Shown: positions 6,136 through 12,875 of the stretch, piece by piece | How the letters are laid out: every line of letters begins with the position of its first letter | How positions within the stretch are numbered: position 1 is the first letter of the stretch | Notes under the pieces: generated by a model | Seen by the model: only the letters and a program-made list of their open reading frames with translations | What the model was told of the DNA's origin: nothing | Databases searched by the model: none | Program-made: the position numbers and the translations under genes | DNA from: Myxococcales bacterium | GTDB taxonomy: Bacteria > Myxococcota > Myxococcia > Myxococcales > Myxococcaceae | Assembly: GCA_003153055.1 (NCBI GenBank) | Contig: PMBV01000036.1 | Location: forward strand, 1-21,614 | Direction: 5' to 3' | Length of the DNA stretch: 21,614 nt

Positions 6136-7977
6136 TCAGAACGACCGCAGCTGCCCAGACACGCGTTCGGTCGTCGTCTTCGACACCGTCGAGTTCGTCA
6201 CCTTGAAGCGGATGCGGCCGACCGCCCCACCACCTCCGCCGCCGCTCAACGAGGTGCTGTGGCCCGCCGCTCCGCCCAGGCTCGCCCCGGCCCCTCCCGG
6301 CCCGCCAGTTCCTCCTGCGTCGGACGCGCCTCCCGCGGCAGGAAGCGCCGATGCCATGGCCCCGTCGTCGCCGGGAGCCCCGCCATCGAAGTCCGAGCCC
6401 TCGCTGCCTCCGCCTCCGTTGGTGGTGACGAAGCCCCACTGAAAGAGAACGTCCGCTTCGAGCAAGATGGCTCCACCGCTGCCTCCTCCGCCACCACCGC
6501 AGACGAGCGGTCCACCCCGGCCGCCACCGCCCGACGCGGTGACGACTCCACTGTCGGCAATGAGGAGCTGGCCACCGACGCTGAGCTGAAGGGCCCCGCC
6601 ACCCAGTCCACCCGTCTGGGGTCCGGAGCCGTTGCCACCACGGCAGCCCCCGCGCAGGGGCTCGAGGGAGCCGTCTCCCCACGACGCTCCGCCGAGGCCA
6701 CCCGCGTCCATGGTCGATCCTCCCGCGCCAGCCGAAGCACCGTACCCGGCCCCGCCGCCGCCCCAGGGAGAGTGCCCGTCGAGGTGGGCGTTGGGCGACG
6801 CGCACTCCGCGGGGTCCGAGCCTGCCGGGGCCAGCCCCATGGTTGGGGCCACGCTCACCACACCGGCGATGGTCGCGTCGCCGACGATCACCATCACGAC
6901 CGGGCGCCCACCAACGAAGTGCACCGCGGTACCCTCGGGAATATCGAGCCCCGACATCGAGAAGATGGCCGCCTCTCCTCCGTCGCGGGCCAGGGGTCGA
7001 GCCGCCGCGCTCGGGCCGGAGGCTGAGCACCACCCGCCATCCAACGGAGCAGGGGGCGACAGGCCCGTGTCGATGACTGTGATGCAGCCCCGCACCAGGT
7101 GCCACGGCCCGCTGGGCGCTGGATACGCAGTGAGCAGATCGTCCAAGTTCCGCGGAGCGAAGGGCAGGGCCTGCTCGCATTGACCCGTTCTGCAGGCCTG
7201 TCGTCCCCCGTCGAGGTCTCCTCGGTCGCAGAGCGTGTTGTCCGGCAGTGACTCGAGCTGACAGGCGGCGGCCTCCGCGCACACCGGCATCACCCTCTGG
7301 CACGGAGGAGGGGCATTGAGGCACGCCCCCACGCAGGAGCCTCCAGCGCAGTGATCGCTGGTGCAACTGAGGCCGTCGTCACACAGGGCGCCATCGCTCA
7401 ACACCAGGCATGGAGGCCGGCAGAGCCGCGCCCCATCGCACAGCCCGCCGTCGCACGCGGTGCCTCGTGCCGCTGGCGGGTACACGCAGCCCCCGTCGCC
7501 GAGGCACGACACGGCCGCAGCGCTGCACTCTGGAGGGGCGACGCACCTTGCGAGCTCGCAGCCTCCGTCGACGCCCCCGTCGCCAGATGGGCCCCCGTCG
7601 GGCCCGCCATCGGCTCCTCCATCTAGCTCCGGGCCACCGTCGTCGTCGAAGGCGAACGTGAGCGTCTCGTTTCGATCGTGCGCCAGCGTGACGGTCTTCT
7701 GCTGCGAGGTGCCGACGGGAACCGAGCAGTCTTCGCGGGCATACCGGAGAACGGAGAAGGTCACCGTGCCACTCAGATCAGCAGTTTCGCTGACCCCGAC
7801 GAGGAGCACGCTCTTTCCGTTGCGCGCGACGGTCACCCGAGGGCGACCGAGGCCAGCCGTGATGGACACGCACTGCGTCACCACGTCGGACGGAAGCTCG
7901 ATTCGCACCAGGAGCGTTCCCCACGTGCTCTGGCACCCGACCAGGAAGAGGACAACGAGACGGAAGTACGGACGCAT
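6136..7977 (-). CDS. Cys-rich and Gly-rich lipoprotein of unknown function
   Basis: The 613-residue product starts with a lipoprotein signal (RLVVLFLVGC, Cys15). Residues 20-110 look like a small beta-rich domain. An Asp/Gly linker (111-139) follows. Residues 140-267 contain 20 cysteines with repeated CDDGLSCTSDHC-like spacing, similar to Cys-rich repeats common in myxobacterial surface proteins. After a segment that reads like a beta domain (about 270-390), residues 395-595 are extremely Gly/Ala/Ser-rich, in blocks such as GGGGGGSGGAILLEAD, before a short C-terminal strand GRIRFKV. The ATG at 7977 is preferred over the adjacent TTG at 7980; a GAGGG lies about seven bases before it. It is convergent with the hydrolase gene (31 bases between stops) and divergent from the next gene. 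It is probably an outer-surface protein. I do not know its role. Confidence 0.85.
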   Translation of the reverse strand: MRPYFRLVVLFLVGCQSTWGTLLVRIELPSDVVTQCVSITAGLGRPRVTVARNGKSVLLVGVSETADLSGTVTFSVLRYAREDCSVPVGTSQQKTVTLAHDRNETLTFAFDDDGGPELDGGADGGPDGGPSGDGGVDGGCELARCVAPPECSAAAVSCLGDGGCVYPPAARGTACDGGLCDGARLCRPPCLVLSDGALCDDGLSCTSDHCAGGSCVGACLNAPPPCQRVMPVCAEAAACQLESLPDNTLCDRGDLDGGRQACRTGQCEQALPFAPRNLDDLLTAYPAPSGPWHLVRGCITVIDTGLSPPAPLDGGWCSASGPSAAARPLARDGGEAAIFSMSGLDIPEGTAVHFVGGRPVVMVIVGDATIAGVVSVAPTMGLAPAGSDPAECASPNAHLDGHSPWGGGGAGYGASAGAGGSTMDAGGLGGASWGDGSLEPLRGGCRGGNGSGPQTGGLGGGALQLSVGGQLLIADSGVVTASGGGGRGGPLVCGGGGGGSGGAILLEADVLFQWGFVTTNGGGGSEGSDFDGGAPGDDGAMASALPAAGGASDAGGTGGPGGAGASLGGAAGHSTSLSGGGGGGAVGRIRFKVTNSTVSKTTTERVSGQLRSF

Positions 7978-8044
7978 CAAGAGCCCTCATACTCCAGGGG
8001 AGCGCCACAGAGGGTTCGAAGGCAACCAACCGTGCGCTACAGGT

Positions 8045-8090
8045 CGGGAACTTGCGGCCGGGAACTTCACCTGTCAGAGGTTCCTCGTAT
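8045..8090 (+). promoter_or_regulatory. direct repeat with ECF-type -35 motif
   Basis: CGGGAACTT occurs twice, at 8045-8053 and 8059-8067, 14 bases apart. GGAACTT is the -35 motif used by many ECF sigma factors of the RpoE type. TCGTAT (8085-8090) lies 17 bases after the second copy. This is the divergent region between the lipoprotein gene and the small 109-residue gene. An initiation site here would leave almost no leader before the ATG at 8103, so the assignment is tentative. Confidence 0.3.
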
Positions 8091-8102
8091 GCTGGGGCAA
8101 CG

Positions 8103-8432
8103 ATGAAGCGGCGTGACGACCGACAGCTCTCATTCGACCTCAAGCCACGGCTCAAGGTCATTCGCGGCGAAGGGCAGCCTCGGCCTGATCCCCTCGTCTC
8201 GCGCGACGCCGTCACCCGAGTCTTGATCGAAGCCGGCACCGATCTCCTGCTCCGGCGCATCTCCGTGCCCCGCGCCGAGGCCATCGAGACCGATGTCGAC
8301 GAGATTCTCGCCCTCTTTGACCGAGTGGATCGTCAGCCTGACCTCATGCCCCAGCTCGAGAAGCGGCTGGCGGACCTCGAGCTCTTGGTCAGCGAGACGA
8401 GGGAGAAGCGGCAGGCCAGCCGCCGCCGGTGA
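8103..8432 (+). CDS. small charged protein of unknown function
   Basis: The 109-residue product is rich in Arg, Asp, Glu and Leu and is predicted to be largely helical. It begins with MKRRDDRQLSFDLKPRLKVI, contains a middle segment reading GTDLLLRRISVPRAEAIE, and ends in a probable coiled coil (LEKRLADLELLVSETREKR). No signal peptide or membrane segment is visible, so it is probably cytosolic. The frame extends upstream to 8052, but that part does not look coding. The ATG at 8103 is chosen although its ribosome-binding site is weak. The kinase-STAND gene starts 131 bases downstream on the same strand. I do not recognise a family. Confidence 0.7.
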   Translation: MKRRDDRQLSFDLKPRLKVIRGEGQPRPDPLVSRDAVTRVLIEAGTDLLLRRISVPRAEAIETDVDEILALFDRVDRQPDLMPQLEKRLADLELLVSETREKRQASRRR

Positions 8433-8563
8433 GCAGCCGCTTTCTGCCTCGAGGGCCAGCCTCCTTGGGTTAAGGTGTTCAGCGGGAGGGCGAGCGTCGA
8501 GGTGGACCTCCATCTGCCCACGGGCATGTCTTGGCGTGGTGGCGTGACCTCTTTTGGATCTCG

Positions 8564-11500
8564 ATGATGGATTCGTGGAATCCCCCCGCGCCAGGCGACG
8601 GTGTGACGCCGCAACTGGCGCGCGACACCATGGTGGACGCTTTTCGGGTGAAGCGGCTCCTGGCCGAGGGCGCCATGGGGGCGGTGTACCTCGCGGTCGA
8701 CGAGCGCCTGGGCCGGTTGGTGGCGCTCAAATTCCTCAAGTCGAGCGCCTTTGACGACGCCGCGGTGGCCGGCTTCCTCGAGGAGTCACGGACGACGGCC
8801 GCCTTCAGCCACCCGCACATCGTCACGGTGTACGGGGTGGGCGTATTCCTGGGCCGGCCCTACATCGCCATGGAGTATCTCGACGGCGAGACGCTGCGAG
8901 ATCGATTCTCGGGTGGCCCCCTCCCAGTGCGCGAGGTCATGCGGCTGGGGCGGGCACTGGCCGAGGCCCTGGCGGAGGCCCACCGCCATGGGGTGGTGCA
9001 CGCCGACTTCAAGCCCGAGAACGTGGTGGTGCCGCGAGACGGCCGGGCTCGAGTGGTGGACTTCGGCCTGTCCCAGCACGTCGGGCGCGATGACACCTCG
9101 ACCTCAGGGACGCCGGCCTACATGGCCCCTGAGCGATGGGGAGCGGCGCCGCCAGCTCCTCCGATGGACGTGTGGGGGCTGGCCATGGTGCTCTGCGAGG
9201 CCCTCGACGGGCGCAGGCCGGTGTCGGAGCGCGAGCTGGTGCAGCTGTCTCTCGCGCCCCGTCCGGTGTCGCTGGGGAGGGTCTCGCTGGCGTCGCCGTG
9301 CGGGCCGCTCCTGGCTCGGTGTCTCTCGGCACGCCCAGAAGACCGCCCGATGGCCGAGGAGGTCGCCCGGGAGCTCGATGCCCTGATGTCCGGGCGGGGA
9401 GGGAGCGACGAGCATCGGTCGCCGTTTCGAGGGCTCGAGTCCTTCTCGGAGTCTGACGCCGCCGACTTTCGGGGCCGCGAGGCCGAGGTTGACCTGGTCG
9501 TCGAGCGCCTGCGCCGCGATGGCTTGGTGCCGGTGATCGGGCCTTCGGGGGTCGGCAAGAGTTCGTTCCTGCAGGCCGGCGTGGTGCCCCGCCTGCGCGA
9601 GGCAGGGCCGCTGCTCGTGGTGACCTGCCGGCCCGGGCGCCGCCCGCTGACCTCGGTGCGGCAGAGCCTCGAGGCGCTGGGGGTCGATGGGCTCTCGGAG
9701 CTCCTGGGTCTGGTACGGGAGGCGCCGGGGGCCTTGCTCCGGTCGCTGCGCTGTATCGCCGCGGCGAAGTCTCGGCCCGTCGTGTTGATCATCGATCAGT
9801 TCGAGGAGGTCGTGACCCTCGGCGAAGAAGCCGAGGCGCGCGCGCTCATGAGGGCCCTGGCGGTGACTGCGCTCCCGGGTGAGCCGGCGAGGGTGCTCAT
9901 CGCCGTACGCTCCGACTTCCTCGGGCGCTTCGCCGAGACGGACCTCCAGCCGAGCCTCGCGGCCGTGACGGTGCTCAAGCCGTTTGGCCGGCGAGCCCTC
10001 GAGGAGGCCGTGTTGGCTCCGTTGACGCGGGTTGGCTTTCGCCCGGATCGCCCGGATCTCCCCAGTCGAATCGCCATGGAGCTCGAGGGCCAGGCGGCCG
10101 CGCTGCCGTTGTTGCAGTTCGCCTGCGAAGCCCTCTGGCGCCGGCGCGACGCGGGGCGGAGGGTGGTGCTCACCCAGGAATACGAGGCGATGGGCGGCGC
10201 CGCGGGGGCCCTGGCCACTCACGCCGAGCGCATGGTGCACAACCTCGACGACTCGGAGCGGGCCTTCACCCGAGCGCTGATGCTGCAGCTGGTGAACGTC
10301 GACGGAACTCGGCGCCCGCGTCCCAGGGAAGAGCTGTTGTCCCAGGCAGGCCAGGCCGCGGCGGTGGCGCTCGACCGGCTCCTGCAGCTCCGGCTGTTGG
10401 TCTCGGGGCAAGAGGAGGCCACCGGTCAGCCGCTCATCGAGCTGGCCCACGAATCACTGGTCTCCGCCTGGCCTGCCTTCACCCGGTGGCTGGCGGAGAC
10501 GCAGGAGGCCCGCTTGCTCGCGCACCAGATCGAGCAGGCCGCGGCGCTGTGGGACGGGCGAGGCCGCCGCGATGCCGAGACCTGGGTCGGTGATGCGCTC
10601 CGCGATGCCCAGCGGCGGGTGGAGCTGTGGGCGTTGAAGCTGTCTCCGCTCCAGAAGGGCTTCCTCGAGGCTGGCGCGGTTCGCGAGGCCCGCCTCAGAC
10701 TGCGGAGGAGGGCACGGGTGGGGGGCGCGTTCATCAGCCTTGCCCTCCTCGCGCTCGCCGGGGTGACCGCCGCCCTGGTGTACCGGGACAAGGAACGAGA
10801 GGCGGTCGCCCAGCAGGAGGAGATCCGCCTGGCCGCGGCCGACATGGGGCGGTTCGAGTTGATCCTCGAGCCGTACGATTGGGACCCGGTCGAGATGGTT
10901 CCCCGCCCAGCGAGGGCCGAGTCGTTGCCTCGACTCGACTGGAAGCTCCACGACTTGGCGACCGGGGGAGGCAACTTCGCCGGCCCAATGACCAACCCGC
11001 AGTACGTCAGGCGCGGCGAGCGAAGGGCCGGGGAAGATGGTCTCCTCCACGAGGTGGTCGAGGTGCGCTCGGCCGGTGGGTGGCTGGAGCTCGACGGCCG
11101 TGGGGCAGGGCTCTCTGACTGCGGCCCGTCGTGGCTCTTGGTGCGCCACTTTCCTGGGTATGCCGAGCGCAGTGCCGGGCGAGTGCTCCGGCTGAAGGTG
11201 CCGACGTGCCAGGCGACCTTGGCCGGCACGGTGCTGGTGCCAGCCGGGCCCTTCTGGGTGAAGGAGGCGGGGCAGAAGGACTTCACTCTGAAGGAGCTGC
11301 CGGCCTACCGCATCGACGCCTACGAGGTCACCGAGGAGGCCTTCAGGATCTACGGCTCGATGGCAGACCTCACCGGTGACGTGGCCGTTCCACTGCCCGG
11401 GAAATACCTCGCCAAGGGGCTGCGCAAGCTGCCGATGACGCAGATCGACTACCCCACCAGTGAGCGGTACTGCCGGTTTCTGGGCAAGCGCGTGGAGACC

Positions 11501-11902
11501 GCCGACGAGTGGCGGAAGGCCGGCCGAGGAGGTCTCTGGCTCGACGGCGAGCGCACCGTGGCCAACCCCAGGCCCCAGCGAGTGACGCCCTGGGGCGATG
11601 AGAATCCGCGGCACGCCCAGCTGTGTTTGCCAGGCCAAGAGGGGGACATCTTGCCGGTGGGGCAGTTCCCCGACGATCGCGGCCCCTCTGGTGCGTACGA
11701 CATCAGCGGCGGCCGCCTGGAGTGGACCAGCGACATCGCTCCCCCATCGAACGAGAACGCTGGCCTCCAGGTCGTCGTGGGAGGCAGCGGGTTGAGCGTC
11801 GTGCACACGACGAACAAGATGTACCTGCTCGACGCCTCGCACGAACGCCTGCCGGGCATTCGCGATCTCAGCACCGGGGTGCGGTGCGTGCGCTCAGAGT
11901 GA
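8564..11902 (+). CDS. Ser/Thr protein kinase fused to nSTAND1 NTPase, TM segment and FGE-like domain
   Basis: This 1112-residue protein joins four modules. Residues 27-275 are a Hanks-type kinase: GAMGAVYL glycine loop, Lys56 in VALKFLK, the catalytic loop HADFKPEN (Asp148), DFG at 166-168 and MAPE at 187-190. The usual HRD is HAD, so it is a non-RD kinase. Residues 286-690 match the nSTAND1 type of STAND ATPase: SPFRGLESF entry motif, P-loop GPSGVGKSS (Lys332), Walker B VVLIIDQFEE (406-415) and IAVRSDFLGRF. A basic stretch leads into one membrane helix (721-740). The C-terminal part (about 885-1110) is an FGE/SUMF1-type domain (VPAGPFWV, RFLGKRVETADEWRKAGRGG, TPWGDENP, GRLEWTSD, GVRCVRS). 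The paired cysteines of active formylglycine enzymes are absent from the GGS segment near residue 1073, so it is probably a binding module outside the membrane. The start could also be 8567 or the TTG at 8531. The stop overlaps the convergent gene by 9 bp. Confidence 0.93.
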   Translation: MMDSWNPPAPGDGVTPQLARDTMVDAFRVKRLLAEGAMGAVYLAVDERLGRLVALKFLKSSAFDDAAVAGFLEESRTTAAFSHPHIVTVYGVGVFLGRPYIAMEYLDGETLRDRFSGGPLPVREVMRLGRALAEALAEAHRHGVVHADFKPENVVVPRDGRARVVDFGLSQHVGRDDTSTSGTPAYMAPERWGAAPPAPPMDVWGLAMVLCEALDGRRPVSERELVQLSLAPRPVSLGRVSLASPCGPLLARCLSARPEDRPMAEEVARELDALMSGRGGSDEHRSPFRGLESFSESDAADFRGREAEVDLVVERLRRDGLVPVIGPSGVGKSSFLQAGVVPRLREAGPLLVVTCRPGRRPLTSVRQSLEALGVDGLSELLGLVREAPGALLRSLRCIAAAKSRPVVLIIDQFEEVVTLGEEAEARALMRALAVTALPGEPARVLIAVRSDFLGRFAETDLQPSLAAVTVLKPFGRRALEEAVLAPLTRVGFRPDRPDLPSRIAMELEGQAAALPLLQFACEALWRRRDAGRRVVLTQEYEAMGGAAGALATHAERMVHNLDDSERAFTRALMLQLVNVDGTRRPRPREELLSQAGQAAAVALDRLLQLRLLVSGQEEATGQPLIELAHESLVSAWPAFTRWLAETQEARLLAHQIEQAAALWDGRGRRDAETWVGDALRDAQRRVELWALKLSPLQKGFLEAGAVREARLRLRRRARVGGAFISLALLALAGVTAALVYRDKEREAVAQQEEIRLAAADMGRFELILEPYDWDPVEMVPRPARAESLPRLDWKLHDLATGGGNFAGPMTNPQYVRRGERRAGEDGLLHEVVEVRSAGGWLELDGRGAGLSDCGPSWLLVRHFPGYAERSAGRVLRLKVPTCQATLAGTVLVPAGPFWVKEAGQKDFTLKELPAYRIDAYEVTEEAFRIYGSMADLTGDVAVPLPGKYLAKGLRKLPMTQIDYPTSERYCRFLGKRVETADEWRKAGRGGLWLDGERTVANPRPQRVTPWGDENPRHAQLCLPGQEGDILPVGQFPDDRGPSGAYDISGGRLEWTSDIAPPSNENAGLQVVVGGSGLSVVHTTNKMYLLDASHERLPGIRDLSTGVRCVRSE

Positions 11903-12331
11903 GCAGTCGGGGGGGAGCTTGGGCCCGCGCATCATCAGCTTCACCACCCGTTCGCGGTGCTTGGGGAGGTTCTTCTTGAACCACGCCTCGGTCAGCCCGA
12001 GGTAGGCGATGGTCTTGGTCGAACGGGGGTCGACCAGCTGGGCGGTGGAGGGGAGATCGCCCCAGGCCATTTCGCCATCATCGAGGTCGACCGAGTACGT
12101 CTTCTCGTCTTGCTTCGGTGCCTCCTCGTCGATCTCCACCAGGCGAAAGGACACCCGCGAGCCCTTCCTCGCGGTGACCTGAACCACCTGCATGGTGTAG
12201 CAGTCGAAGATTCTGCACCAGATGCCTTTGAGCTCGTCGACCGAAGCCACCGGTACTGTGGTGGCCTTCTTCTTGTCTCGTTGGCATTGGTAGACCTTCG
12301 AGTGCTGCTCCCCTTTGCGCGTCTTTTTCAC
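11894..12331 (-). CDS. hypothetical protein, last gene of the regulator unit
   Basis: The 145-residue product is not recognised. It is basic at the N-terminus (MKKTRKGEQHSKVYQCQRDKKK), has a central part with CRIFDCYTMQVVQVTARKGSRVSFRLVEI that looks beta-rich, an acidic stretch around VDLDDGEMAWGDLP, and a basic C-terminus (RERVVKLMMRGPKLP). Four cysteines are present. There is no signal peptide or membrane segment. The frame extends to a GTG at 12367, but the GTG at 12331 is preferred because GGAGGAGG precedes it by four to five bases. It then starts 28 bases after the stop of the HG/GC-dyad gene, consistent with one operon. Its 3' end overlaps the kinase-STAND gene tail to tail by 9 bp. Confidence 0.65.
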   Translation of the reverse strand: MKKTRKGEQHSKVYQCQRDKKKATTVPVASVDELKGIWCRIFDCYTMQVVQVTARKGSRVSFRLVEIDEEAPKQDEKTYSVDLDDGEMAWGDLPSTAQLVDPRSTKTIAYLGLTEAWFKKNLPKHRERVVKLMMRGPKLPPDCSL

Positions 12332-12359
12332 TTCGCCTCCTCCGTTGATTCGAGCGGCC

Positions 12360-12875
12360 TTACCCACTCGAAATTCGATGTCGTCGCAGCAGCCCGTGTG
12401 CCGAATCGCTCAGGCCCCTGGGGCCGCAGTGGGCAGGCCCGATGGCCGCGGTGGTGCCCCAGGCTCGTCGCCCGCGCCCCAAGAGTCGCTCGAGATCTCG
12501 GAGCAGCTTCTGTCCGTTGAAGCCAACGCTCCGCGCCAGGGCGGTGCGGCACCCGAGGAGCCGAACGTCGGCCCGGGGGGCGAGCGTGGGGCCGAGCTTC
12601 CGGGCCAGCGGGTAGCCGGTGCCGTCAGAGGCGAAGAGGAGCCCGTCGCCGAGCTTGAACCGGCCCCCGTCGCCATGACCGTAGAGGTCCAGTCGCTCGA
12701 TGGCGTAGCCGCGGTTCTTCCACCGGCTGGCGAGGAAGAGGAGCTCGGTCGGGTCTTGGCAGCGCTCGAGCGCGAAGTCTGGGCCCACGCCTACGGCGCA
12801 ACGCATGGCCATGCGCTCGAAGGTCTCCTCCAGCCGGGAGGGGTACGAGATGACGGCCAGGGTCAACCGATCCAT
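12360..12875 (-). CDS. DUF4347/caspase-like protein with an HG...GC dyad
   Basis: The 171-residue product has LDLYGHGDGGRFKLGDG with His67 and, after a strand ADVRLLGC, Cys109 followed by RTALA. A segment NGQKLLRDLERLLG and a strand reading RAWGTTAAIG follow. This order (strand, HG with a glycine turn, an approximately 40-residue helix-containing segment, strand ending GC) is the pattern of DUF4347 domains and, more broadly, of caspase-like clan CD folds with a His-Cys dyad. Whether it is a peptidase is inference. It lacks a signal peptide. The ATG at 12875 overlaps the stop of the sigma-54 activator as TGATG, so translation is probably coupled; the open frame upstream of that ATG is only a shadow of the activator gene. 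Confidence 0.72.
   Translation of the reverse strand: MDRLTLAVISYPSRLEETFERMAMRCAVGVGPDFALERCQDPTELLFLASRWKNRGYAIERLDLYGHGDGGRFKLGDGLLFASDGTGYPLARKLGPTLAPRADVRLLGCRTALARSVGFNGQKLLRDLERLLGRGRRAWGTTAAIGPAHCGPRGLSDSAHGLLRRHRISSG

Noticed and set aside
6101..7366. Minus-strand 421-residue frame overlapping the Gly-rich lipoprotein
   Set aside because: It is the Arg-rich out-of-frame reading of the Gly-codon-rich gene, with no signal or motif.
11200..11902. FGE-like domain as an active formylglycine-generating or EgtB-type enzyme
   Set aside because: The catalytic cysteine pair is not present at the expected place and no EgtB-type histidine triad is visible, so only the fold is claimed.
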